From IMG/VR virus record IMGVR_UViG_3300037336_000025, positions 122,313 through 186,312 of that record: a stretch of DNA of 64,000 nucleotides. One strand, 5' to 3'. The translations under genes were made by a program, and so were the position numbers. This DNA comes from a virus. Position 1 is the stretch's first letter. Every line of letters starts with the position of its first letter. Positions 7,201 through 16,195 of the stretch are shown one piece after another. The notes beneath the pieces are model-generated. The model searched no databases, was not told the origin of the DNA, and worked only from the letters and a program-made list of their open reading frames with translations.

Positions 7201-10200
7201 ATGGCACTACAATCACCAGGCGTACAAGTTACAGTTATCGACGAGAGTTTTTACACACCAGCAGAGCCTGGTACTACTCCTCTTATCGTAGTAGCTACAG
7301 CGCAAGACAAAACGAACGGATCAGGGACAGCGGTTGCCTCATCCACAACAAAAGCAAATGCCGGCAAGGCATTTAAACTAACTAGCCAACGCGATCTTAC
7401 TGATCTGTTTGGAGTACCATTCTTTGAGAAGACTGCGTCTTCAAGTCCAGTACACGGCGGTGAAAGAAACGAATACGGTCTGCTAGCAGCTTACAGCTTG
7501 CTAGGAGTCAGCAACGCAGCATTTATTGTACGTGCTGATGTTGATCTATCAGAGTTAGAAGCCCAAGCAACTGCTCCGGGAGCGGCCCCGAATAACGGCA
7601 AATGGTGGGTTGATACGCAAGCGACTACTTGGGGCATCCAAGAGTGGAACAGTGCAGATGTTAGCACTACCGGTGGACAGAAGTTTGCAGCAAAAACTCC
7701 AATAGTACTAACAGACGACGACAGTTCTAAAATTGAATCAGGCGGTGTTCCAAAAGCATCTATTGGCTCTATCGGTGACTACTGTGTTGTGTTCCAAACA
7801 GTGCAAGGAAGCGGCGCAGGTAGCGAAGAAGCTAAAATTTATTTCAAGAGCGCTGGACTACCAGTCGCTGGTGTTGTTGCAGGTGCATGGGCACTAGTTG
7901 GTTCTACAGAGTGGGCATTAAGCCACGCAACTGTAACTGGCTCTGGCTTTGGTACTCCTACAGCAGGCAACTTTACAATTAACGGAACAACTATTACATT
8001 GACCGGTGGCGAAACTGTTGCAGCAACAGTTGCACTTATTAATGGATTAACTATTGTTGATGCTGAAGAAGCAAGAGGCGTATTTGCTAGAGCAGTTGGC
8101 GGCGAAATTTATCTTTATACTTCCGGTACTAACGATCAACCAGCTACTGTTGATTCTAGTCTGTCAACAACAATTACCATTGGTGCAGGCACTACTACAC
8201 TATCCTTATTAGGTTTAGTTGCTGGCACATTTTATGCTCCAGGTCTACAGCAAACTCCACATACACAAGTTCCAACATGGAAGAGCAACGATGCAACTGC
8301 ACGCCCAACAGGTTCAGTATGGTTAAAGACAACTGAGCCAAACAATGGCGCACGTTGGAGAGTTAAGCAATGGAATTCAGCGACTGCTACTTGGGTAGCA
8401 AGCGAAGCTCCTATCTATGCTACTACAAATGCAGCATTGTACTACTTAGACCGCAGCGGCGGCGGAATCAACATTAGTGCTAACGCATTAATGGTTCAAA
8501 CAAACAGCCAAGAAGGCTCGTTCAATGACATAGTGCCTGATAGTGTTACATTTAGAATGTGGAGACGGTCTGTTGCGGCCGGACAATACACAACAATTGC
8601 TACTAGCATAACAGTAGGATCAGTTGCATCTACTGGTCCAAAGTCATTCACAATTGCAGAAAGTGTTAAGGGTGTTATTGCATTAGGTACAGCAAAGACT
8701 ATTTCATTCACTGCTACCAACGACATGGACGATGCTGAACTAATTGCTCAAGCAATTAACGCAGCAGGATTTGCAAACATTGAAGCAGAATCAGTAGCAG
8801 CAAGTACCGCGCCTACTAATGCAACTAACGTATTGAGCATTTACCACAAGTTAGGAGGCGACTTTAGAATTGTCGACACTGACAGTGTATTTGGTAACTT
8901 GTTTGCCAGCGCACTAAATGTATATGCTGCGCCTGCAGGTTCAAGTGATGACTATGTTGTCTCAGCCTGGGCACCATTTACAACTACTGCCTTTAGTGCA
9001 TCTGCTAGCGCTCCTCTAAACGAAGCAGATGATGGACAATTATGGTACAGCTCTAGTGTTGGCGATGTTGACATTATGATACATGATGGTACAACTTGGG
9101 TTGGTTACAGAAACGCTGCATCAGATTTTAATAGCGTAGATACAACACGTATTGGATACACTCCAGTGGTATCAGCAAGCAATCCTTGGATAGCCGGAAC
9201 ACTAACAGGCGACTTGTGGATTAGCACAGCCGACTTAGAAAATTATCCAACAATTTACCGTTACAATTCAGCAAGAACTGATATTGCCGACGGAAAGAAT
9301 CGTTGGGAATTAGTTGACAAGACTGATCAACAAACTGAAGAAGGTATCTTGTTTGCCGATGCACGTTATGACTTGAACGGCGAAGAAACTATTGCAGCTT
9401 CTATTAGCGATCTAGCTAACAGTAACTTCTTAGACTTTGATGCTCCAGATCCAGATCTATATCCAAGAGGCATGTTGCTGTGGAACTTGCGCAGAAGTGG
9501 CGGCAACGTTAAGCGTTACCAAAACAACTACGTGAATACAGCAAGTGATAATGTACGTTTTAACAACAACGAATCTATGGCAGACTATGCAACTGATCGT
9601 TGGGTTACAGCTAGCCCAAATAATGAAGACGGTTCTGGATCATTCCTACGTCATGCACAACGTGGTGTTGTAGTTGCTGCGCTTAAGAGTGCAGTTGATA
9701 CAAGCAGCGAGATCCGTGACGAAGAAAGACGTAACTTTAACATTATTTCTTGCCCAGGATATCCTGAGCTAATGAGCAATCTAGTTAACTTGAATATCGA
9801 TCGTGGAATTACAGCGTTTGTAGTTGGTGACACTCCACTACGTTTAGCTAGCGATGCTACAACATTAACTAACTGGGGTTCAAATGCCGAGCTAGTTACT
9901 GATAACGGCGATAAAGGGCTTGTTACTTACGACGAATACTTGGCTACGTTCTACCCAAGTGGATTTACCACAGACCTAAGCGGCGCCAATGCAGTTGTTC
10001 CTAGCTCACACATGATGCTTAAGACTATTGCACTAAGCGACAACGTTTCTTACCCATGGTTTGCTCCAGCAGGTACAAGACGCGGTGGCATTACTAACGC
10101 TACAGCCGTTGGTTACATTGATGCAGCAAGCGGTGAATTCCAAACTGTTGCACTCAATGAAGGTCAACGTGATACGTTATATGACTTAAAAATTAACCCA

Positions 10201-10581
10201 ATTACATTCTTTAATGGTGTTGGACTAGTTAACTATGGTCAGAAGACTCGTGCAAGAAACGCATCAGCATTAGATCGTATCAACGTAGCACGTTTAACAG
10301 TATACTTACGTAGTCAGTTAAACAAATTAGCTCGTCCGTTTATCTTTGAACCAAATGATAAGATTACTAGAGATGAAGTTAAACAAGCATGTGAAAGTCT
10401 ATTGTTAGAATTGGTAGGCCTACGTGCATTGTATGACTTTGCTGTAGTGTGTGACGAGTCAAATAACACAGCGGCAAGAATTGATCGCAACGAGCTTTGG
10501 GTAGATATCGCTATCGAACCCGTCAAGGCAGTTGAGTTCATTTACATTCCATTGCGTGTCAAGAACACAGGAGAGATTTAA
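7201..10581 (+). CDS. gp18: Contractile tail sheath protein, gp18-like, enlarged
   Basis: 1126 aa against 659 aa in T4. The N-terminus MALQSPGVQVTVIDESFY and the C-terminal half (ERRNFNIISCPGYPELM; SSHMMLKTIALSDNVSYPWFAP; ALDRINVARLTVYLRSQL) are typical of the sheath. The extra length lies in the middle (about residues 130-700), which is rich in Thr/Ala/Gly and contains several W-plus-Asn modules (WWVDTQATTWGIQEWN, LWYSSSVGDVD, IHDGTTWVGYRN), likely surface-exposed insertion domains. Tube gp19 follows after two bases, so the two are cotranscribed. Confidence 0.92.
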   Translation: MALQSPGVQVTVIDESFYTPAEPGTTPLIVVATAQDKTNGSGTAVASSTTKANAGKAFKLTSQRDLTDLFGVPFFEKTASSSPVHGGERNEYGLLAAYSLLGVSNAAFIVRADVDLSELEAQATAPGAAPNNGKWWVDTQATTWGIQEWNSADVSTTGGQKFAAKTPIVLTDDDSSKIESGGVPKASIGSIGDYCVVFQTVQGSGAGSEEAKIYFKSAGLPVAGVVAGAWALVGSTEWALSHATVTGSGFGTPTAGNFTINGTTITLTGGETVAATVALINGLTIVDAEEARGVFARAVGGEIYLYTSGTNDQPATVDSSLSTTITIGAGTTTLSLLGLVAGTFYAPGLQQTPHTQVPTWKSNDATARPTGSVWLKTTEPNNGARWRVKQWNSATATWVASEAPIYATTNAALYYLDRSGGGINISANALMVQTNSQEGSFNDIVPDSVTFRMWRRSVAAGQYTTIATSITVGSVASTGPKSFTIAESVKGVIALGTAKTISFTATNDMDDAELIAQAINAAGFANIEAESVAASTAPTNATNVLSIYHKLGGDFRIVDTDSVFGNLFASALNVYAAPAGSSDDYVVSAWAPFTTTAFSASASAPLNEADDGQLWYSSSVGDVDIMIHDGTTWVGYRNAASDFNSVDTTRIGYTPVVSASNPWIAGTLTGDLWISTADLENYPTIYRYNSARTDIADGKNRWELVDKTDQQTEEGILFADARYDLNGEETIAASISDLANSNFLDFDAPDPDLYPRGMLLWNLRRSGGNVKRYQNNYVNTASDNVRFNNNESMADYATDRWVTASPNNEDGSGSFLRHAQRGVVVAALKSAVDTSSEIRDEERRNFNIISCPGYPELMSNLVNLNIDRGITAFVVGDTPLRLASDATTLTNWGSNAELVTDNGDKGLVTYDEYLATFYPSGFTTDLSGANAVVPSSHMMLKTIALSDNVSYPWFAPAGTRRGGITNATAVGYIDAASGEFQTVALNEGQRDTLYDLKINPITFFNGVGLVNYGQKTRARNASALDRINVARLTVYLRSQLNKLARPFIFEPNDKITRDEVKQACESLLLELVGLRALYDFAVVCDESNNTAARIDRNELWVDIAIEPVKAVEFIYIPLRVKNTGEI

Positions 10582-10583
10582 AA

Positions 10584-11222
10584 ATGGCTATTACATCATT
10601 AAATAATTTTGGTATCCCGACAGGCGGCGCCGGTAGTACGCAAGTACTATTGATGCCAAAACTGAAGTATCGCTTTAGAGTGACTCTCCTAGGTTTTGGT
10701 GTTGCAGCAGCTACTGAGCTAACCAAGCAAGTACAAGACGTTACTCGTCCAAAGGTAAACTTTGAAGAGATTATGTTAGACGTTTACAACAGCAAGGTTT
10801 ACCTTGCTGGTAAGCCTAGCTTTGAAACATTATCATTAACATTACGTGATGATGCTAGTGGTGAAGTTCAAAAGTTAGTCGGTCAGCAAATTCAGAAACA
10901 GTTTGACTTTATGGAACAATCATCTGCACGTTCAGGTATTGACTATAAGTTCACAACTCGTGTTGAAGTACTAGACGGTGGTAACGGTAACTACGTATCA
11001 AACGTTCTAGAAACTATGAACATGTATGGTTGCATCTTAATGAATGCAGACTACGGCGATATGAATTACGCTACTAACGAAGCAGCTACTGTGGCACTAA
11101 CAATCCGCTTTGATAACATGGAACAATGGGGTGCAGGAGCATCCAGTGTTGGATCTGGTATTGGTGCAGCAGTTGGTCGTACACTTGGCGAGGCAGTTAC
11201 TGGAGCAGGTACGCCAGTCTAA
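10584..11222 (+). CDS. gp19: Tail tube protein gp19-like
   Basis: 212 aa. It forms the inner tail tube inside the sheath. Recognisable features are PKLKYRFRVTLLGFG, the VQDVTRPKVNFEEI strand and LETMNMYGCILMNADYGDM with TIRFDNMEQWG near the end, as in T4 gp19 and its relatives. The C-terminal 25 residues are Gly/Ala rich. A Shine-Dalgarno GGAGAG precedes the start. A terminator follows directly, closing the sheath-tube transcription unit. Confidence 0.92.
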   Translation: MAITSLNNFGIPTGGAGSTQVLLMPKLKYRFRVTLLGFGVAAATELTKQVQDVTRPKVNFEEIMLDVYNSKVYLAGKPSFETLSLTLRDDASGEVQKLVGQQIQKQFDFMEQSSARSGIDYKFTTRVEVLDGGNGNYVSNVLETMNMYGCILMNADYGDMNYATNEAATVALTIRFDNMEQWGAGASSVGSGIGAAVGRTLGEAVTGAGTPV

Positions 11223-11240
11223 TCTACGCAGTACTAGAAA

Positions 11241-11268
11241 AAGCTCGGACATATTCCGGGCTTTTTTT
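11241..11268 (+). terminator. Rho-independent terminator after gp19
   Basis: Stem AAGCTCGGA/TCCGGGCTT with loop CATAT, followed by T7. Confidence 0.85.
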
Positions 11269-11272
11269 ACGG

Positions 11273-11280
11273 CATAAATA
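11273..11280 (+). promoter_or_regulatory. Late promoter, leaderless spacing
   Basis: CATAAATA, five bases, then the ATG at 11286. No Shine-Dalgarno sequence is present. Confidence 0.7.
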
Positions 11281-11285
11281 TTATT

Positions 11286-12362
11286 ATGGCAAACTACTTT
11301 ACTCGTTTTCTAAATGGCGTAGGCACAGGGTTAACTACTCCTAAGGGAATAGTTTCTAACTGGCAGCATGCCACGCGTCTGTTCATAGACGATACTATGA
11401 GATTAGCTCCCCGTACAAAGTTTAATTACTATGTGCGATTTGAGATTGATCCAACTGCCCACGCAGCACAAGCATTTACAGCTAAACATTCTCAAGAAGT
11501 TGGTATGCTGGTTAAAACTACAGAACTTCCTAAATTTAAATTTGATACTCTTACAAAAAATCAATATAATAGAAAAAAGATTGTTTACAAAAACATCAAC
11601 TACGAACCTATATCAATTACCATGCACGATGATGCAGCAGGTGTAACTAATGCATTATGGGCAATATACTACGGATACTATGTTGCTGATAGACACTTGC
11701 CAACTTCTGCGTATAACGAAAATAAATTCAGGCCTACAAAGACACCACTAGATAATTTTAGATACGGTATGGATAATAATATTTCTGTTCCTTTCTTTAA
11801 AAGCATTAGCATATACACTATGGCACGCAGACGCTTTACCGGATACACGTTAATTAATCCAAAAATTACTAACTGGAATCACGGATCATTAGATTATGCA
11901 GCAGGTAGTGAAGTACTAGAAAGTCAAATGACTTTAGAATATGAAGCGGTAAAGTATAGTGCGGGTAATGTAGGATATGATAGTCCAAAAGGATTTGCCA
12001 CACTACACTATGATACTGTACCAAGTCCATTAAGTGTAGCAGGCGGCGGCGTAAGCAACTTAACAGGCGACGGTGGAGTCCTTGATGGATTAGAAAGTAT
12101 ATTTGGCGATTTAGCTAATGGTAATACTTTTGACAGTTTTGGGGGATTCTTAGGAACTGCTATTAAAACAGTTAATACTTACAAAAATTTTAATGGTCTT
12201 AGTAAAGCTGGTCTTAAGAGAGAAGCAATAAATGTTTTAAGCAACCCAGCAAATATTGCAACCGCAGTAAGCACCGTGGGCGGCCTTGTAGGAACAATAT
12301 TTCCTAAAAGCTCCAGCAACACAGAAACAACTACTGCTTCACCAAAGAACCTAGCACCGTAA
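11286..12362 (+). CDS. Tail-tube-associated structural protein
   Basis: 358 aa. The tube-like core includes FNYYVRFEID, VGMLVKTTELPKFKFDT, NINYEPISITMHDDAAG and RRRFTGYTLINPKITNW, which follow the pattern of phage tube and tube-initiator proteins. The Gly-rich C-terminus carries short hydrophobic stretches. By pattern and position it could fill the role of a baseplate tube initiator/cap (gp54/gp48-like), but I cannot make a firm match. It starts five bases after a late promoter box and is followed closely by the next gene. Confidence 0.65.
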   Translation: MANYFTRFLNGVGTGLTTPKGIVSNWQHATRLFIDDTMRLAPRTKFNYYVRFEIDPTAHAAQAFTAKHSQEVGMLVKTTELPKFKFDTLTKNQYNRKKIVYKNINYEPISITMHDDAAGVTNALWAIYYGYYVADRHLPTSAYNENKFRPTKTPLDNFRYGMDNNISVPFFKSISIYTMARRRFTGYTLINPKITNWNHGSLDYAAGSEVLESQMTLEYEAVKYSAGNVGYDSPKGFATLHYDTVPSPLSVAGGGVSNLTGDGGVLDGLESIFGDLANGNTFDSFGGFLGTAIKTVNTYKNFNGLSKAGLKREAINVLSNPANIATAVSTVGGLVGTIFPKSSSNTETTTASPKNLAP

Positions 12363-12363
12363 T

Positions 12364-12732
12364 ATGGCAACTACTAATCTCCCCGCACAAATTAAACAGG
12401 ATAGTGCAGCAGGAACAAAACTATTCTTTGATAGTTATGGGCAAGCACCTTTAGAATTTAATGCTGATGATGTCAATGCAACTATTGCATTCTTTAGATC
12501 AAAAGGATTCGAATTAGATGCAGCACAAACAGTATCAACTGTTTTATTAAAACAGGCAAAGTTAGACGGTACTCCTATATTTCAAATATTAGACAGCTTA
12601 ACTGGGTTTGATAATCTAGGGTTAAGTCAAGTAGTCGGAGAAGTTCTTAATAATAATAGAACTCCTAGTAGTACACTAGGATTTAGAACTGCTGATGTAA
12701 AACCAACTCAAATTAGGAATATTGCAGCATAA
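12364..12732 (+). CDS. Conserved phage protein of unknown function, probable virion component
   Basis: 122 aa, acidic, predicted mostly helical in the middle (DDVNATIAFFRSKGFELDAAQTVSTVLLKQAK). It has no recognisable catalytic motif. It sits between a tube-like protein and gp4 with one-base spacing or overlap (stop TAATG shared with gp4), so it belongs to the late tail/head operon. Confidence 0.7.
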   Translation: MATTNLPAQIKQDSAAGTKLFFDSYGQAPLEFNADDVNATIAFFRSKGFELDAAQTVSTVLLKQAKLDGTPIFQILDSLTGFDNLGLSQVVGEVLNNNRTPSSTLGFRTADVKPTQIRNIAA

Positions 12733-13172
12733 TGGCAAAGTTTGCACAAGGTAGATATGAAGTAAAAAATCCCGAAAAGTATGTTGGGAAGAAAACTCCT
12801 ATGTCTCGCAGCTCTTGGGAATTTATCTTTATGAAAATGCTAGACGAACATCCTAGCGTTGAGAAGTGGGCAAGCGAAAGCGTACAAATACCGTATAGGG
12901 ATCCGCTCACTGGCAAATATACCATTTATGTTCCTGATTTCTTTGTAGTGTACAACGATAAAAACGGCGCGAAACATGCAGAGCTAATAGAAGTAAAGCC
13001 GTCTAGTCAAACATTTATAGATAAAGTAGGAAAGAGTCAATACAATCAGCAACAGTATGTTAAGAATGTAGCCAAATGGGAAGCTGCTACTGCATGGTGC
13101 AAACAGCAAGGTATCAAATTTCGAATAGTAAATGAAGGCGATATTTTCCACCAAGGCAGTAAACGTAGATAA
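12732..13172 (+). CDS. gp4: Head completion protein gp4-like, TnsA-type nuclease fold
   Basis: 146 aa. MSRSSWEFIFMKMLDEHPSV, YVPDFFVVY and LIEVKPSSQ give the E...D...ExK pattern of TnsA-type nuclease folds seen in T4 gp4 (also called gp50/65). gp4 acts late on filled heads, making them competent for tail joining. The gene overlaps its upstream neighbour (TAATG) and precedes the small terminase gene. Confidence 0.85.
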   Translation: MAKFAQGRYEVKNPEKYVGKKTPMSRSSWEFIFMKMLDEHPSVEKWASESVQIPYRDPLTGKYTIYVPDFFVVYNDKNGAKHAELIEVKPSSQTFIDKVGKSQYNQQQYVKNVAKWEAATAWCKQQGIKFRIVNEGDIFHQGSKRR

Positions 13173-13180
13173 GTAATTAT

Positions 13181-13657
13181 ATGACCAAAAAGTTAGAAGA
13201 ATTGTTCAACCTAGACTCAGCAGAGCCAGAAGCTAAGCCAGTTATTGAACCTCCTACCCATTCTCAAGTTAAAAGCATAACTGATAGTTACAACGCAGTA
13301 GCAGAGATCACTCGAACATTACCGCAGATTACAGAGTTGGACGACTTAGGCGACGACGAACTTGACGATCTAGCAGCAAAAGCAGAAAAAGCCTATGACG
13401 AACTAATGGATCTAGGTATGAACGTAGAAGTACGATATTCTAGCAGAATATTTGAAGTTGCTAGCAGTATGCTAGGACATGCTATCACCGCAAAGACTAA
13501 CAAAGTAGATAAAAAGCTCAAAGCTATTGATCTACAGTTAAAGAAACTAAAAATGGATAAAGATTCACCAGAAGACCCTAACGATGTGCTAAAAGGTTCA
13601 GGTTATATAATCACAGACCGTAATGCATTGCTCAAGAGTTTGGGTCAAAAGGACTAA
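13181..13657 (+). CDS. gp16: Terminase small subunit gp16-like
   Basis: 158 aa. A central helical pair (VAEITRTLPQITELDD; AEKAYDELMDLGMNVE) followed by RIFEVASSMLGHAITAKTNKVDKK and a Lys-rich helix resembles T4 gp16, the ring-forming regulator of the packaging motor. The C-terminus (GSGYIITDRNALLKSL) corresponds to the conserved tail of that family. The large subunit genes lie 1.9 kb downstream rather than immediately adjacent. Confidence 0.75.
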   Translation: MTKKLEELFNLDSAEPEAKPVIEPPTHSQVKSITDSYNAVAEITRTLPQITELDDLGDDELDDLAAKAEKAYDELMDLGMNVEVRYSSRIFEVASSMLGHAITAKTNKVDKKLKAIDLQLKKLKMDKDSPEDPNDVLKGSGYIITDRNALLKSLGQKD

Positions 13658-13660
13658 ATA
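13653..13660 (+). promoter_or_regulatory. Late promoter, leaderless spacing
   Basis: ACTAAATA spans the gp16 stop region; five bases separate it from the ATG at 13666. Confidence 0.65.
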
Positions 13661-13665
13661 CTGAT

Positions 13666-14253
13666 ATGAAAACTTTTAAAGAATATCTTGCTGAAAGCAA
13701 AAAAGCATACCCTTTTAGAGTAAAAGTCGCAGGCGAATTGCCTAAGGATTTTGAAAAAAAATTAAAGGAAATGCTCGGGGCAGCTAATCCAACAATCATT
13801 GAAAAGTCTAAAACATCTGCTCAAGCGATTCCGTTGGATTTCCCAGAACTTGCAAACATGGAAGTGTACACATTCGAAGTGGTTTGTGAATATCCAATTA
13901 CTGCACCCGAACTTGCTGTACACGTTGGCCACTTAGTGCCTGAATCTAATTTCAGAGTGCGTAACGGCGGCGACCCAGCTGAAGCAGAACATGCTACATT
14001 TGACCTAGACCCTAGCGGTGAAGCAGTACTAGATGAAGCAGAGTACAAAAATGAAAAAATTAAACACAAAGATTATTTTGGGGATGATTTTAACAAGAGT
14101 TTCTTAAAAGATTTAGAGAAAACGGCTAAAGCCCGTAAGAAAGAAGACGGTGTTGGGGAATACAAATTACCTAAGGCAAAACAAGACAAAGCTGGATCTA
14201 TGGCTCCTATGAGCAAGATTAGTAATCCAGATCCACTTAAAGGAAAAGTATAA
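13666..14253 (+). CDS. Probable virion protein of unknown function
   Basis: 195 aa. It starts MKTFKEYLAESKKAYPFRVKVAG, an N-terminal pattern seen in several T4-like aquatic phage structural proteins; whether it works as a capsid-targeting or core peptide is inference. A ferredoxin-like alternation (FRVKVAGELPKDFEKKLKEML...VYTFEVVCEYPI) fills residues 15-85. The C-terminus is Lys rich. Late promoter box five bases before ATG. It overlaps the next gene by one base. Confidence 0.7.
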   Translation: MKTFKEYLAESKKAYPFRVKVAGELPKDFEKKLKEMLGAANPTIIEKSKTSAQAIPLDFPELANMEVYTFEVVCEYPITAPELAVHVGHLVPESNFRVRNGGDPAEAEHATFDLDPSGEAVLDEAEYKNEKIKHKDYFGDDFNKSFLKDLEKTAKARKKEDGVGEYKLPKAKQDKAGSMAPMSKISNPDPLKGKV

Positions 14254-15059
14254 TGGATTTTAATAAATTAATGCAAACAATGCGTGACTTAGATCGCCCG
14301 GTCAGTAACGTAGCAGTAGAAGCCTGCGGTGATTCTATGATGAGTGGAATGATGCCCCCAATGTCATCTACTCCTGCAGTAACTCCACCATCAATGAGTG
14401 TTAATCTTAATGCACAAGGTATGGACAGCATTGAAAGTTTACTAAAGTTAATGACTAAAGTAAATCCGGATATGATCAATCAACCAATGCCTAGTTTAAC
14501 TCCTCCTGGACCTAGCATTGCACCTTTAAGTTTAGGTAATCTAGATAAAGGTCCGTTGAAGATGTTACCAGACTTTGATAAAGCAATGGGCGACCAAGAT
14601 GGTGATGGTGATCACGACATGGACGATCACGATATGGAGAAAGATGAAGGCCATATGGACGCTATGCAGAAAGCAATGGGTGACCAAGATGGTGATGGTG
14701 ATCACGACATGGACGATCACGATATGGAGAAAGATGACAGTCCAATGGACGCTATGCAGAAAGCAATGGGCGACCAAGATGGCGATGGTGATCACGACAT
14801 GGACGATCACAAGCTAGAAAAGAAGATGCGTGATAAAGAAAAAGACGAATCATACGCAAACGAGCCAGATCCTGAAGTTAAAAGTGTTGACTATATGAAC
14901 AACCAATTAGCCGGTGGCATGAATAAGCCTAAAGGAACACATCCTAAAGTGGCTGGCGGCGACAACCCAATGAACCGTGTTAGAGAAGGCACCGACCTAC
15001 GTGCTAGTATCCGTGCAGAACTATTACAAAGATTAGCAGAAGCTAAGGGAGCAAAATAA
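14253..15059 (+). CDS. Acidic repeat protein with EF-hand-like loops
   Basis: 268 aa. The N-terminal third is Met/Pro rich (MMSGMMPPMSS). Residues about 110-190 hold three 30-residue repeats with DQDGDGDHDMDDHDMEK, close to DxDxDG-type calcium loops. The C-terminus is basic and helical (LRASIRAELLQRLAEAK). It lies among head and terminase genes, so a scaffold, core or internal head protein is conceivable, but nothing here shows the function. Confidence 0.7.
   Translation: MDFNKLMQTMRDLDRPVSNVAVEACGDSMMSGMMPPMSSTPAVTPPSMSVNLNAQGMDSIESLLKLMTKVNPDMINQPMPSLTPPGPSIAPLSLGNLDKGPLKMLPDFDKAMGDQDGDGDHDMDDHDMEKDEGHMDAMQKAMGDQDGDGDHDMDDHDMEKDDSPMDAMQKAMGDQDGDGDHDMDDHKLEKKMRDKEKDESYANEPDPEVKSVDYMNNQLAGGMNKPKGTHPKVAGGDNPMNRVREGTDLRASIRAELLQRLAEAKGAK
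14581..14815 (+). repeat. 90-bp in-frame tandem repeat (2.6 copies)
   Basis: Copies begin at 14581, 14671 and 14761 with aagcaatggg, followed by a nearly identical GAC/GAT-rich stretch. Few differences between copies suggest recent duplication or gene conversion. Confidence 0.92.
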
Positions 15060-15499
15060 TGGCAGATTTATATGGAACAACCGCGGGCGGCACAGCAGTT
15101 AATGTTGACGCCAATGCAAGAAGAGTATTAGGAGATGGCGCAGCAGGAGTTGGACCATATACAAGTTTTGGTACTCCTACGCTAACGGCAATTAAGATTG
15201 TTTCAGCAACTATTAACTTTACCACAACACCTACAGTTGCTAACAGTAATATGTCTAAGGCACTTACAGGACTTCAAAGCCGTGCAGAGATTTATTACGC
15301 AGGCAAGCCAACAGCATCCGGTGCTAATCAGTTTGTAGCGCTAATTCACTCTGAAGATACTGGAGACGGCTACGGAGCATCAACAAGTTTTGACGGATCT
15401 TATGAAAATCTTGAAGATGCAATTGGCGCAGCACTTGGTGTTGCAGAAAATGATATCACAATTACTGAAGTGGCATTGACTGGGTTATCTTTCGCTTAA
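15059..15499 (+). CDS. Probable virion protein of unknown function
   Basis: 146 aa, Ala/Gly/Thr rich with beta-type patterning (AIKIVSATINFTTTPTVANS) and a helix near the end (YENLEDAIGAALGVAENDITITEV). It has no cysteine and no catalytic motif. Start overlaps the stop of the acidic repeat gene (TAATG). A strong terminator follows, so it ends the late operon that begins with the gene at 11286. Confidence 0.7.
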   Translation: MADLYGTTAGGTAVNVDANARRVLGDGAAGVGPYTSFGTPTLTAIKIVSATINFTTTPTVANSNMSKALTGLQSRAEIYYAGKPTASGANQFVALIHSEDTGDGYGASTSFDGSYENLEDAIGAALGVAENDITITEVALTGLSFA

Positions 15500-15514
15500 T
15501 ACAGCTATAAAACC

Positions 15515-15543
15515 AAATAGGCTCTTCGGAGCCTATTTTTTTC
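15515..15543 (+). terminator. Rho-independent terminator before the terminase gene
   Basis: Stem AAATAGGCTC/GAGCCTATTT with loop TTCG, followed by a T run. Confidence 0.9.
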
Positions 15544-15551
15544 AGTAAATA
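15544..15551 (+). promoter_or_regulatory. Late promoter, leaderless spacing
   Basis: AGTAAATA directly follows the terminator T run; five bases then the terminase ATG (15557). Confidence 0.7.
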
Positions 15552-15556
15552 ACAAT

Positions 15557-16195
15557 ATGGCAAAATCACTAGACGGTAATTTAATTAAGAAAGCACATGC
15601 TCCGATCCGATACACGTTAGAGGAAGTTAAGCATCTTGAAGCATGTATGCATCCGGTAGACGGTCCGTTATACTTCTGTAAAAACTTTTTAAAGATTCAA
15701 CATCCTGTACGTGGATCGATTAAGTTTGAACCGTATGAATACCAAGAGAGGCTAATACAGTCATACCACAACTACAAACAGTCTATTGGTATGCTGCCTC
15801 GTCAGATGGGTAAGACTACTTGCGCTACGGGATATTTACTATGGTACACAATGTTTGTGCCAGAAGCACAAGTATTAATTGCTGCTCATAAGTACGAAGG
15901 TGCGCAGGATATTATGAATCGTTACCGATTCGGTTATGAGAACTTGCCCGACTTTATTCGTGCAGGTGTATACAGCTACAACAGAAACACAATTGAATAC
16001 GACAACGGCGCACGTATTCAAGCAACTACTACAACAGAAAACACTGGTCGTGGTAAGTCTCTATCTCTAATTTATTGCCTAGATGGAGACACTACTACGG
16101 TTCGAGTTCGAAGTAAATTAACATTAGTTGAAGAGGATATAACGTTGACTGCGCTGTATGCTAGGCTAAACAGCAATGCTAAAATTATCGAATGA
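15557..16195 (+). CDS. gp17: Terminase large subunit, N-terminal part fused to N-half of a split intein
   Basis: 212 aa. Residues 1-173 are the gp17 ATPase N-terminus with Walker A PRQMGKTT (81-88) and end in SLIY, the hydrophobic strand of Walker B. At codon 16076 the sequence switches to CLDGDTTTVRVRSK, an intein block A starting with Cys1, and continues 39 residues to a TGA stop. The matching C-intein and the rest of terminase (CDEFAFV...) are encoded at 17084-18487. Protein trans-splicing would rebuild SLIY-CDEFAFV, an intact Walker B with the catalytic DE. The N-intein is short compared with common split inteins (about 90-100 aa), so this is an atypical split. Confidence 0.9.
   Translation: MAKSLDGNLIKKAHAPIRYTLEEVKHLEACMHPVDGPLYFCKNFLKIQHPVRGSIKFEPYEYQERLIQSYHNYKQSIGMLPRQMGKTTCATGYLLWYTMFVPEAQVLIAAHKYEGAQDIMNRYRFGYENLPDFIRAGVYSYNRNTIEYDNGARIQATTTTENTGRGKSLSLIYCLDGDTTTVRVRSKLTLVEEDITLTALYARLNSNAKIIE

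Noticed and set aside
681-14815. 90-bp repeats as possible CRISPR arrays
   Set aside because: Both repeat blocks are in-frame coding repeats without unique spacers of constant length.
14565-14817. Open frames on both strands through the acidic repeat region
   Set aside because: Repeated GAC/GAT/CAC codons leave alternative frames open by chance; only the plus-strand 268-aa frame has neighbours in operon register.
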